DNA from: an uncultured Muribaculaceae bacterium
GTDB taxonomy: Bacteria > Bacteroidota > Bacteroidia > Bacteroidales > Muribaculaceae
Assembly (NCBI GenBank): GCA_910578305.1
Contig: CAJTQH010000031.1
Span: 1-23,419 of the forward strand
Reading direction: 5' to 3'
DNA length: 23,419 bases
Position 1 is the first letter of the stretch, and the number at the start of each line of letters is the position of its first letter. The position numbers were made by a program, and so were the translations under genes. Shown piece by piece: positions 6,805-15,395 of the stretch. The notes under the pieces are model-generated. The model was not told the origin of the DNA. It did no database searches and worked only from the letters and a program-made list of their open reading frames with translations.

Positions 6805-8256
6805 ATGGATGATTCATTAAAGTTATCACTCAATCAGAAACAGCAGCAGACGCTTGCGCCCATGCAGCTGCAGCTTGTACGCATGCTTGAGATGAACGCT
6901 CCGGAGATAGAAGAGGAAGTGCGCAAGGCTCTCGACGAGAACCCGGCACTTGAAGCCGAAAATGACGAAGATACCACAGCCGACAACATGTCGTCTGACG
7001 GCGACGATGCGTTCAACGAAAGTGCCGAACAGATGCAACTTGCCGATTATCGCACCGACGACGACATTCCGTCGTACCGCCTCGAATCATCCAACCGCAG
7101 TGCCGGAGGCGACGACATATATGAACCGGTGGCCGTAGCCGGCGGAGAATCACTTATAGAGTCACTCATGAGCCAGCTGGCAGAAAATCCCGCCGCCACA
7201 CCTCTCGATCTGGATATAGCACGCTTTCTCGTAGGAAACATCGACAACAATGGCTATATGACACGATCAGTGCGCTCGCTCGTCGACGACATGGCCATAC
7301 AGGACGGCCTGGAGGTAAGCGAAGACGAAGTACGACGCGTATGGAACATGGTGCGCTCGCTCGATCCTCCAGGAATAGGCGCAGTGGATCTCCGCGATGC
7401 TCTGCTGCTGCAACTGAAACGCCGCACACAGACTCCCGATGTCATGCTGGCCACAGATATTATCCGAGACTACTTCGACCTCTTCTCGCTCATGCACTTC
7501 GACCGCATACGATCGCTCACAGGTGCCGACAAAGACCGCCTGAAAGAAGCCATGGAGACCATACGCAGTCTAAATCCCAAGCCCGGTGCCCAGATAAGCT
7601 CCACTGATGACGACCGGACACACCACATTTCGCCCGACTTTCTGGTAGAAGCCGACGGTGACATCCTGACTCTAACACTTCTCAACCGCATACCGCGACT
7701 GCAAATCGAAGAATCGTTTGCCGCCGGAACACTGCCTCAGTCACGCCGGCGAAGCGCCGAGACCGACGCCGCAAACGCATTCATACGCCAGAAACGCGAC
7801 GAAGCCGCCACATTCATCAAAGTGCTCGAAACACGTCAGCGTACACTTTTCCGCGTCATGTCGGCCATCATGCAATGGCAACGCGATTTTTTCCTCTCCG
7901 ACGACCCTCTCACGCTGCGGCCAATGATACTCAAGGACATATCGGCTGTGACCGGCGATGACCTGTCGGTGATAAGCCGCGCAACGGCAGGCAAATACGT
8001 AGCCACCGGACAGGGCGTATATCCGCTCCGATTTTTCTTTAACGAACGCCGCAAAGACGACAACGACACATCGTCGCAAGTCATCCTCGACCGTCTTCGC
8101 ACCATCATCGAACAAGAAGACAAGTCTCATCCGTTAAGCGACGCCGCCATTACCGAAATATTACACAACGAAGGATTCGACATCGCACGGCGCACAGTGG
8201 CAAAATACCGCGAACGCCTCGGCCTGCCGGTCGGACGTCTACGCAAGCAACTCTGA
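6805..8256 (+). CDS. rpoN: RNA polymerase sigma-54 factor
   Basis: This 483-residue protein is sigma-54, which directs RNA polymerase to -24/-12 promoters that need an enhancer-binding ATPase. Region I is Gln/Leu-rich (LSLNQKQQQTLAPMQLQL, then LEMNAPEIEEEVRKALDENP) and binds activators. Region II is acidic, about residues 45-75. The core-binding region and the helix-turn-helix follow. The RpoN box ARRTVAKYR is at 461-469, close to the C-terminus, and is nearly identical to the E. coli form. Length and all landmarks are normal. No sigma-54 activator gene lies in the window. It leads a tight run with the PAP2-like gene 28 bases downstream. Confidence 0.97.
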   Translation: MDDSLKLSLNQKQQQTLAPMQLQLVRMLEMNAPEIEEEVRKALDENPALEAENDEDTTADNMSSDGDDAFNESAEQMQLADYRTDDDIPSYRLESSNRSAGGDDIYEPVAVAGGESLIESLMSQLAENPAATPLDLDIARFLVGNIDNNGYMTRSVRSLVDDMAIQDGLEVSEDEVRRVWNMVRSLDPPGIGAVDLRDALLLQLKRRTQTPDVMLATDIIRDYFDLFSLMHFDRIRSLTGADKDRLKEAMETIRSLNPKPGAQISSTDDDRTHHISPDFLVEADGDILTLTLLNRIPRLQIEESFAAGTLPQSRRRSAETDAANAFIRQKRDEAATFIKVLETRQRTLFRVMSAIMQWQRDFFLSDDPLTLRPMILKDISAVTGDDLSVISRATAGKYVATGQGVYPLRFFFNERRKDDNDTSSQVILDRLRTIIEQEDKSHPLSDAAITEILHNEGFDIARRTVAKYRERLGLPVGRLRKQL

Positions 8257-8284
8257 CACACCCAACTACCACACACCGACATCA

Positions 8285-8890
8285 ATGGACAGAATCGCAC
8301 ATATAATATCCAACGTTTTAAATCCGCTGCTCATACCGGCCTATGGCATGATCATGAGCCTCACTCTCACGCCACTGTGCATAGTGCCCGCATCGGAAAA
8401 GGCCAAAGTCATAACCGTCATTCTATCTCTCACGGGCATACTTCCCCTCATGCTCATCATAAGCCTCAAGACCATTGGACTGGTCAGCGACATAGGACTC
8501 AACGACCGCAAGCAGCGTCTGATGCCCTATTCGGCGGCGCTGGTACTGTATGTGGCCGCACTGTTCTACCTCTACGTCGGCGGAGTGCCCGGATGGATGT
8601 TCGGATTCATGCTTGGCGCAAGTATTGCACTTGCAGCAGTGACAGTAATCACTCAGTGGTGGAAAATCAGCGCACACGCCACTGCGATGGGCGGACTTGT
8701 TGCATTCACACTATCGCTCGTCATCAACATCCCGGTCATCGTGCCAATGCTGTGGATCACCATATCCGTCATCATGGCAGCCGGAGCCGTCGGCACTTCA
8801 CGCCTCATACTCCGAAGACATACACCCATGCAACTGATCGCAGGCACGGCTACAGGATTCACATCCGTATACCTCTGTACACTAATATGA
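8285..8890 (+). CDS. PAP2-like membrane protein
   Basis: This 201-residue protein has about six hydrophobic helices and a degenerate phosphatidic-acid-phosphatase (PAP2) pattern. NDRKQRLMP (73-81) resembles motif 1. ISAHA with His131 stands where SGH is expected. SR (172-173) and His179 match the third motif, but the usual Asp four residues on is Gln. Such proteins are common in Bacteroidetes and are usually annotated as PAP2-family. A lipid-phosphate or undecaprenyl-diphosphate phosphatase role is possible, and would fit uppS nearby. With these substitutions activity is uncertain. It sits 26 bases before purE in the rpoN run. Confidence 0.65.
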   Translation: MDRIAHIISNVLNPLLIPAYGMIMSLTLTPLCIVPASEKAKVITVILSLTGILPLMLIISLKTIGLVSDIGLNDRKQRLMPYSAALVLYVAALFYLYVGGVPGWMFGFMLGASIALAAVTVITQWWKISAHATAMGGLVAFTLSLVINIPVIVPMLWITISVIMAAGAVGTSRLILRRHTPMQLIAGTATGFTSVYLCTLI

Positions 8891-8916
8891 CATAACCATT
8901 AACAAGCCACAGATAC

Positions 8917-9423
8917 ATGAAACCATTAGTCAGCATTATCATGGGCAGCATATCCGATCTGTCCATCATGGAAAAAGCAGCTAAATTTCTTGACTCCATG
9001 GAAGTACCGTTTGAAATGAACGCCCTATCGGCCCACCGCACTCCGGCCGAAGTGGAGCAATTTGCACGCAACGCCGAATCTCGCGGCATAAAAGTCATTA
9101 TCGCAGGTGCCGGCATGGCCGCCGCACTGCCTGGCGTGATAGCAGCTATGACACCCGTACCGGTGATCGGTGTACCCATCAGCGCATCGCTCGACGGCCG
9201 CGACGCACTGCTCTCAATCGTACAGATGCCTCCCGGCATAGCCGTAGCCACTGTTGGCATCGACGGCGGTCTGAACGCAGGCATTCTGGCCACCCAGATC
9301 CTGTCGCTCAGCGATCCCGACGTAAATGCCCGTTTCAGCTCTTATCGCGAACAGCTCGTCGACAAAATCGTAAAAGTCAATGCCGAACTGAAAAATGTAA
9401 AATATAGGTTCAAGACCAACTGA
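8917..9423 (+). CDS. purE: N5-carboxyaminoimidazole ribonucleotide mutase
   Basis: This 168-residue class I PurE moves the carboxyl group of N5-CAIR to form CAIR in purine synthesis. GSISD (10-14) binds the phosphate, and SAHRTP (38-43) carries the catalytic His40. GAGMAAALPGV and PVIGVP are also characteristic. Length is normal for the bacterial enzyme. PurK, its usual partner, is not in the window. The gene lies 35 bases before ispG, in a compact run of unrelated metabolic genes. Confidence 0.96.
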   Translation: MKPLVSIIMGSISDLSIMEKAAKFLDSMEVPFEMNALSAHRTPAEVEQFARNAESRGIKVIIAGAGMAAALPGVIAAMTPVPVIGVPISASLDGRDALLSIVQMPPGIAVATVGIDGGLNAGILATQILSLSDPDVNARFSSYREQLVDKIVKVNAELKNVKYRFKTN

Positions 9424-9458
9424 TAACACCTCAATTTTTTCACACCCCAATCAGTCAA

Positions 9459-11126
9459 ATGTCTGTATTCGACTACTGCCGCCGGCATTCCTCCACTGTC
9501 AATGTCGGCAATACACCGTTAGGCGGTGATTCACCAATCAGAGTCCAGTCCATGGCCTCAACATCAACTCTCGACACCGACGGATCTGTAGCCCAGGCCG
9601 AACGCATCATAAACGCCGGAGCGGAATATCTGCGATTTACCGCACAGGGAGTACGTGAGGCGGAAAATCTCGGTAACATACGTGCGGCCCTCCGAGCCAA
9701 AGGCCTCGACACCCCGCTTGTAGCCGACATACACTTCAACCCGCGTGCAGCTTTCGCATCGGCCAAGCAGGTTGAAAAAGTGCGCATCAACCCCGGCAAC
9801 TTCGTAGACCCCGGACGCACGTTCAGAAGCATCGAGTACACCGATGAGGAATATGCGGCCGAACTCGAGCGTATAGAGCAGGCTCTGGTGCCATTTCTCG
9901 ACACATGCCGCGCACATGGCACTGCCATACGCATAGGCGTCAACCACGGCTCACTCTCCGACCGCATAATGAGCCGATACGGAGACACCCCGGCAGGAAT
10001 GGCCGAGAGCGCAATGGAGTTTCTTAGAGTCTGCAATCGCCACGGATTTCACAATGTGGTCATCTCTATCAAAGCCTCCAATGTAACAGTCATGGTAGAG
10101 ACCGTGCGACGCATGGTCAGAGCCATGGACGCTGAAGACATGCACTACCCTCTGCATCTGGGCGTCACGGAAGCTGGCGACGGCGAGGACGGACGCATAA
10201 AATCAGCAGTCGGGATCGGTGCTCTGCTCGCCGAAGGTATAGGCGACACCATACGCGTGTCGCTGAGTGAAGACCCTGCATCTGAGATACCTGTGGCAAA
10301 AGCCATTGTCGACTATATAGACATGCGACGCAATGCTCCATCCATCGACGGACACTATGCTCCTGACTACAATCCCGTGATTCCGGCACGCCGCAACCCG
10401 TCGCTCACACCCGCAGTTGTGGGCAACGGTGCCGATGCTCCATATGATGCCGACTCGCGACCCGACATGTTCATCGACCGGAATACGGATCGATTCCTGA
10501 TCGTCGATGCCACCGAAGCTGCTGAAAATCCACCGGCAGCCGATCCGAATCAGATCATAATACTCACCACAGACCACATCAACCGCTCCGGCCGCATGCT
10601 TGCCACACTCCATGCCCTGACCGAAGCCGGAATTACCAACCGTATAATACCACTGCTGCGATACGACGGTGTTGACCCCGACACGGCACGCCTGCGTGCT
10701 GCAATCGATAGCGGCGCCATACTGCTGGCTGGATTCACCGACGGCATCATGATACAGTCCGACGCCCTGACCGAAGCCGAAAGCGCACGTCTGGCATTTG
10801 CCATACTTCAGTCGGCACGCCTGAGATTTACACGCACAGAATACATCGCATGTCCGGGATGCGGACGAACGCTGTTCGATCTCCGACAGACTTTAGCACA
10901 GGTAAAAGCAGCAACCTCCCACCTCAAAAACCTTAAGATCGGCGTGATGGGATGCATCGTCAACGGCCCTGGAGAAATGGCGGATGCCGACTACGGATAT
11001 GTAGGTGCAGGAGCCGGACGAGTGAGCCTGTACAAAGGCAAAGTGTGTGTTGAAAAAAACATTCCGGAAGAAGAAGCCGTAAGCCGTCTAATTCAGCTTA
11101 TCAAAGATAACGACGATTGGAAATAG
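9459..11126 (+). CDS. ispG: 4-hydroxy-3-methylbut-2-enyl-diphosphate synthase with inserted domain
   Basis: This 555-residue protein is IspG (GcpE), the iron-sulfur enzyme that reduces MEcPP to HMBPP in the MEP isoprenoid pathway. The N-terminal TIM barrel includes VADIHFNPRAAF and RIGVNHGSL. The 4Fe-4S cluster ligands are Cys465 and Cys468 (CPGCG), Cys499 and Glu506 (GCIVNGPGE). Between the barrel and the cluster domain, at about 270-440, lies an extra segment absent from the short E. coli-type enzyme. Three-domain forms of this kind are known from plants and Bacteroidetes. Its pathway supplies the isoprenoid units used by UppS further downstream. The last 10 bases overlap the inferred start of ribD. 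Confidence 0.96.
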   Translation: MSVFDYCRRHSSTVNVGNTPLGGDSPIRVQSMASTSTLDTDGSVAQAERIINAGAEYLRFTAQGVREAENLGNIRAALRAKGLDTPLVADIHFNPRAAFASAKQVEKVRINPGNFVDPGRTFRSIEYTDEEYAAELERIEQALVPFLDTCRAHGTAIRIGVNHGSLSDRIMSRYGDTPAGMAESAMEFLRVCNRHGFHNVVISIKASNVTVMVETVRRMVRAMDAEDMHYPLHLGVTEAGDGEDGRIKSAVGIGALLAEGIGDTIRVSLSEDPASEIPVAKAIVDYIDMRRNAPSIDGHYAPDYNPVIPARRNPSLTPAVVGNGADAPYDADSRPDMFIDRNTDRFLIVDATEAAENPPAADPNQIIILTTDHINRSGRMLATLHALTEAGITNRIIPLLRYDGVDPDTARLRAAIDSGAILLAGFTDGIMIQSDALTEAESARLAFAILQSARLRFTRTEYIACPGCGRTLFDLRQTLAQVKAATSHLKNLKIGVMGCIVNGPGEMADADYGYVGAGAGRVSLYKGKVCVEKNIPEEEAVSRLIQLIKDNDDWK

Positions 11127-12175
11127 ACATTAAATACATGAGGCGGGCATTGCAACTGGCACGCCTCGGCGAAGGTCTTACCTCGCCAAACCCCATGGTC
11201 GGAGCAGTGATCGTGCACCGCGGACTCATTATAGGCGAAGGCTACCACCACCGCTACGGAGGTCCACATGCCGAAGTCAACGCCGTCAGATCCGTAACAC
11301 ACCCCGAACAGCTCTACGACAGCACAATCTACGTCACCCTCGAGCCATGCTCGCACTATGGAAAAACACCACCGTGCGCCGAACTGATCATAAATTCCGG
11401 CATCCCGCGTGTAGTGGTAGGAAGCACAGATCCCAACGAGCGCGTGTCCGGACGTGGCATAGCTATGCTGCGCGACGCCGGCATAGAAGTGATCACCGGA
11501 GTACTGAACGACAAATGTGAGGAACTCAACCGCCCGTTCATGGTGGCACATAAGCTACACAGACCATATGTGATGCTTAAATGGGCGCAGAGTGCCGACG
11601 GTTTTCTCGACTGCCGTCGCGACGGCTCGCACGCGAAGCCCGCACGATTCTCCACCCCGCTAACCTCTCAGGAAATGCACCGGCTACGATCGCACTTCGA
11701 TGCCATACTCGTAGGCTCCGGCACTGTCATGGCCGACAATCCGAGACTTGATGTCCGGCTTATTGCCGGACGTTCGCCTCGCCGTGTAGTGCTCGACCGC
11801 AGAGGCCTCATCGATCCCGGATCGCAGGTGTTCGCATCCGACAGCGACACGCTGTACTTCAGTGCAGCCCAACGCAAATGCCTTAACGGCAAAGCCGTAT
11901 GGCACGAATATACCACAGCCGATGACATCAACAACCTGCTGCACGCACTGTGGGACGAAGGCATACAATCACTTATGGTCGAAGGCGGAGCATCAGTGCT
12001 TAAAGCATTTATCGATTCCGGCCTATGGGACGACGCCCGCATCGAAGTATCATCGGTTTCGTTTGGCCCACGTGGCACAGCCCGTGTCGATATGCCTGAC
12101 GGATTCATTTCAGCCTGCAAATACGACAGCAATGTGATAATCAATGTTAAAAACACCGACATCAGCCTGAAATAA
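11117..12175 (+). CDS. ribD: Bifunctional riboflavin deaminase-reductase
   Basis: This 352-residue protein deaminates and then reduces the pyrimidine intermediate of riboflavin synthesis. The N-terminal deaminase has the zinc and catalytic residues in HAEVNAV (His51, Glu53) and in PCSHYGKTPPCA (Cys78, Cys87). The C-terminal reductase domain begins near residue 150 with KWAQSADG and includes VGSGTVMADNP and VEGGASVL. I choose TTG at 11117 as start because MEIDIKYMRRAL matches how family members usually begin; the first ATG, at 11138, would remove the first seven residues. The start overlaps the end of ispG by 10 bp, suggesting coupled translation. No FMN riboswitch precedes it. Confidence 0.92.
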   Translation: MEIDIKYMRRALQLARLGEGLTSPNPMVGAVIVHRGLIIGEGYHHRYGGPHAEVNAVRSVTHPEQLYDSTIYVTLEPCSHYGKTPPCAELIINSGIPRVVVGSTDPNERVSGRGIAMLRDAGIEVITGVLNDKCEELNRPFMVAHKLHRPYVMLKWAQSADGFLDCRRDGSHAKPARFSTPLTSQEMHRLRSHFDAILVGSGTVMADNPRLDVRLIAGRSPRRVVLDRRGLIDPGSQVFASDSDTLYFSAAQRKCLNGKAVWHEYTTADDINNLLHALWDEGIQSLMVEGGASVLKAFIDSGLWDDARIEVSSVSFGPRGTARVDMPDGFISACKYDSNVIINVKNTDISLK

Positions 12176-12297
12176 ACCTCATCACATATACTGCTCACAC
12201 ATTGATTATCAATCAAATCACGATATACAATCGCGATATTGGTCTATTATGTCACTAAATTTAACTATCTTACGACTTCAGTTAATGAAAATGTTGT

Positions 12298-12305
12298 TAA
12301 CTTTG
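12298..12305 (+). promoter_or_regulatory. -7 box for the envelope gene run
   Basis: TAACTTTG lies 21 bases before the ATG at 12327. No convincing TTTG is found 19-21 bases upstream. It sits in the 151-base gap after ribD, which is the only sizeable break before the terminator at 19217, so it probably starts the 12327-19180 run. Confidence 0.65.
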
Positions 12306-12326
12306 CAAGTTGAAAAATAACATCTT

Positions 12327-13844
12327 ATGACAAAGCGTTTCCCCATATACCTCATTGTATCGGCACTGTTGTCTATGTTCTCGACAGCATGTAACGACGA
12401 TTCCGACAACGACAATACCGGCCTGGTCGACAACTCCGGATACTCGGCTATGGTAAGCTCATTCAGCCTGCTTCCCAACGACAGCATATTGCACAATCTT
12501 GACTCGGTATTCTTCTCGATAGATCTTGACCGCGCCATGATATTCAATGCCGACTCACTACCCAAAGGCACCAAAGTCAACCGTCTGCAGCTAAACATCG
12601 GACTCCCGTCGGTAAGCACCGCCGAGATCACAATGCCCACAGACCGTGGCAACGACACGATAGTCGACTTTCTCAAAAACTCCACCGACTCCATCAATTT
12701 CAGCCGTGGATCGGTGAAACTGCGCATTGTATCAGCCAACAAGGAAGTCGAGCGGACCTATACCATCTTTGTCAACGTGCACAACATGAATCCCGACTCG
12801 CTGACATGGAGCAAGACCGCATGGACCACACTGCCATCGACACTGTCTTCCCCCACAGTGCAACGCACAGTGGAATATCAGGGAAAAGCCGTATGCTTCA
12901 CCGCAGAAGGCTCGTCATACTGCCGTGCTGTATGTGACAATCCGGCCGACAACAACTGGCAGAAACAGGCGGTGACACTCCCGGCAGGTGCAGTCATCGA
13001 ATCAATAACAGCCACATCCGACCGCCTTTACATGTTGGCCGACGGCAATACTCTGTATCAATCGTCAGACATGGGATCGTCATGGACCTCCACCGGAACT
13101 GTAATGCACCATATCTACGGCGGATTCGACACCCTCATCACAGGCGTGCGCGCCTACGGCAACTCTTTCCGCTTCGTAACCTACCCTGAAACCACCGAAA
13201 GCGATGTTCCGGCCGAATGTCCGGTATCGGCCACAAGTCCGTCACTGGTATTCACCAACGAATGGTCTGAATCGCCTATGCTCATCATAACCGGCGGAAT
13301 AACCGCGGCAGGGACAGTCACCGGTTCTACATGGGCGTTCGACGGATCCGCATGGGCCAGAATATCCCAGGCCCCCATACCCGACATCAGCGGCATGGTT
13401 TTAGTGCCCTACTTCGCATTCAAGACATCCGCCTACTGGAGAGTGACAAAACAGACCGTGCTGCTCGCATTCGGAGGCAGAACCGCATCAGGCGAGCTCT
13501 CGCGAGCCGTATACATATCATACGACCGTGGAGTACATTGGGCATATGCGCCACAATTGCTTCAGCTCCCCAATGACATTGTTCCCGGAGCAGGAGCTCA
13601 GGCACTTGTATTCGACGAAACCATATCTTCACGTGCCACGACAGGATGGCATTCCGGCATGAACCATACACTACCATCGTGGTACGCCATAATGCCCGAA
13701 GCCGGCAGCCGCGCCATAAAGCCAATCACCCAGTGGGACTGCCCCTACATATATCTGTTCGGAGGCACAGATACCCAATCGGGACTTAACCGCAAAGTAT
13801 GGCGTGGAGCCATAAATCGTCTGGTATTCAAGCCCCTTCAATAA
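12327..13844 (+). CDS. DUF6242-like lipoprotein with Asp-box repeats
   Basis: This 505-residue protein starts with a lipoprotein signal whose lipobox ends STAC at Cys22. The following NDDSDND is acidic and resembles the Bacteroidetes signal for display on the outer surface. Residues 35-150 form an N-terminal domain rich in beta strands. The rest contains two Asp-box (BNR) motifs, SSDMGSSW near 247 and SYDRGVHW near 400, which suggests a beta-propeller. The overall pattern fits DUF6242 proteins, which have no known function. It leads a run with a DUF6089 barrel and uppS, 27 bases before the former. A surface-located binding or scaffold role is inference. Confidence 0.75.
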   Translation: MTKRFPIYLIVSALLSMFSTACNDDSDNDNTGLVDNSGYSAMVSSFSLLPNDSILHNLDSVFFSIDLDRAMIFNADSLPKGTKVNRLQLNIGLPSVSTAEITMPTDRGNDTIVDFLKNSTDSINFSRGSVKLRIVSANKEVERTYTIFVNVHNMNPDSLTWSKTAWTTLPSTLSSPTVQRTVEYQGKAVCFTAEGSSYCRAVCDNPADNNWQKQAVTLPAGAVIESITATSDRLYMLADGNTLYQSSDMGSSWTSTGTVMHHIYGGFDTLITGVRAYGNSFRFVTYPETTESDVPAECPVSATSPSLVFTNEWSESPMLIITGGITAAGTVTGSTWAFDGSAWARISQAPIPDISGMVLVPYFAFKTSAYWRVTKQTVLLAFGGRTASGELSRAVYISYDRGVHWAYAPQLLQLPNDIVPGAGAQALVFDETISSRATTGWHSGMNHTLPSWYAIMPEAGSRAIKPITQWDCPYIYLFGGTDTQSGLNRKVWRGAINRLVFKPLQ

Positions 13845-13871
13845 TCACACATCACTGTCTCACCGGTCGCC

Positions 13872-14582
13872 ATGCGGATATTCAGCCGATTACACATACT
13901 CTTGACGCTTGTGGTCACTACCATGATCACACCATGGCATCATGTATCGGCTCAAGACATGGTCGAAAGCTATAAATTCGACTTCGGCGCAGGAATAGGG
14001 ATGAGCGGATATCTCGGCGACGCAAACGAAAGCAACCTATTCAAGCACCCGGGCTTCGCAGCCGACATAGCCGCCAGATATCTGTTCGACAGCCGTTGGG
14101 CCATACGCGCTCAACTGTCCATGGCGACACTGAGCGGCAACACAGCAGACTTCGACAACGTACTGCCTGGAAATGCCGCCTACGAATTCAAATCTACCGT
14201 ATATGATCTTGGCATTCGTGGCGAATGCAACTTTTTTGCCTACGGCATAGGCGAGACATACAAACGCCTGCGCTGCTGGACACCTTTCATTTCGCTTGGT
14301 GTCGGGACTACAATGTCGGCCAACGGAAGCGGCAGCACATATGTAGCATTCAACATACCCATGGGCATCGGCATAAAATACAAATTCGCTCCTCGATGGA
14401 ATTTGATAGCCGAATTTACCATGACAAAAACATTCGGCGACAAGATCGACAGCGACGAGCTTACAGACCTATATCAGATCAAAAGCTCCTTTCTCAAAAA
14501 CACCGACTGGTATTCGACACTCACCGTAGGTGTCAGTTTCGAATTCGGACCAAGATGCGTCACATGTCACCGCATCGACTGA
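13872..14582 (+). CDS. DUF6089-like outer-membrane beta-barrel protein
   Basis: This 236-residue protein has a signal peptide ending near VSAQ (residue 28). Alternating hydrophobic beta strands follow, of the kind seen in 8-stranded outer-membrane barrels (FDFGAGIGMSGYLGDAN, and a final STLTVGVSFEFG). The family is found upstream of uppS and bamA in Bacteroidetes, and its function is not established. The last residues CVTCHRID after the terminal aromatic strand are unusual because barrels typically end in Phe; they include two cysteines. Neighbours suggest a role in envelope building. Confidence 0.78.
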   Translation: MRIFSRLHILLTLVVTTMITPWHHVSAQDMVESYKFDFGAGIGMSGYLGDANESNLFKHPGFAADIAARYLFDSRWAIRAQLSMATLSGNTADFDNVLPGNAAYEFKSTVYDLGIRGECNFFAYGIGETYKRLRCWTPFISLGVGTTMSANGSGSTYVAFNIPMGIGIKYKFAPRWNLIAEFTMTKTFGDKIDSDELTDLYQIKSSFLKNTDWYSTLTVGVSFEFGPRCVTCHRID

Positions 14583-14632
14583 CAGCGAACAATGAATTTT
14601 CAAACACCAATCACATCAATCACCGATCATAA

Positions 14633-15382
14633 ATGAATCCGCTCCTGCAATCCATAGACAAATCCCGACTGCCTGTCCACATAGCCATAATCATGGACGG
14701 AAACGGACGTTGGGCCAAAAGCCGTGGCTCACAGAGAGCCGAAGGACATGTGGCCGGAGTGGAATCCGTTAGAAAAGCTATCGAAGCGGCATCACAGGCC
14801 GGAGTGAAATACCTCACACTCTATGCCTTCTCAACCGAGAACTGGAACAGACCAAAAGCCGAAGTAGAGATGCTGTGGCAGCTCATCATATCTGTACTTC
14901 AGGCCGAAACTCCGGGACTCATCAAAAACAATGTATGTCTGCGCATGATCGGCGACATAGACCGACTGCCTCAACAGTCGCGACAGAGCCTTCAGGAATG
15001 CATTGACGCCACCTCCCGATGCACTGGCCTGCAAGTCAATCTGGCACTCAGCTACTCCGGCCGGTGGGAAATCACAGAAGCCACTCGCCGCATAGCACAA
15101 GACGTGCGCGACGGACGCCTTGACGCATCCGACATCAACGAGCATACCATATCGCAATATCTCACCACAGCATCCGTTCCCGACCCCGACATGCTGATAC
15201 GCACAGGCGGCGACATAAGGGTTAGCAACTTCCTGCTGTGGCAGACTGCGTATTCCGAATTATATTTCACCTCTATATACTGGCCCGAATTCAACGAATC
15301 GAGTCTTTATCAGGCCATTATTGATTATCAATCACGGGAGCGACGCTTCGGCAAAACTTCCGAACAAGTCAACAACAAATAG
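14633..15382 (+). CDS. uppS: Isoprenyl transferase (undecaprenyl-diphosphate synthase)
   Basis: This 249-residue cis-prenyltransferase adds isopentenyl units to farnesyl diphosphate to make undecaprenyl diphosphate, the carrier for peptidoglycan and surface sugars. The catalytic start HIAIIMDGNGRWAKSRG carries Asp22. The other blocks are FSTENW and the C-terminal RTGGDIRVSNFLLWQ, followed by the SELYFT segment. Length is normal. It follows the DUF6089 gene by 50 bases and is 13 bases before bamA. Its substrates come from the MEP pathway, whose IspG gene is about 3.5 kb upstream. Confidence 0.96.
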   Translation: MNPLLQSIDKSRLPVHIAIIMDGNGRWAKSRGSQRAEGHVAGVESVRKAIEAASQAGVKYLTLYAFSTENWNRPKAEVEMLWQLIISVLQAETPGLIKNNVCLRMIGDIDRLPQQSRQSLQECIDATSRCTGLQVNLALSYSGRWEITEATRRIAQDVRDGRLDASDINEHTISQYLTTASVPDPDMLIRTGGDIRVSNFLLWQTAYSELYFTSIYWPEFNESSLYQAIIDYQSRERRFGKTSEQVNNK

Positions 15383-15395
15383 TATCCTTCACATC

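Noticed and set aside
12201..12215. A 15-base sequence shared with 15320-15334 in uppS
   Set aside because: It has a self-complementary core and one such match is expected by chance in a window of this size.
15321..15395. Upstream extension of bamA
   Set aside because: It lies in the uppS end and would hide the signal peptide behind 25 residues.
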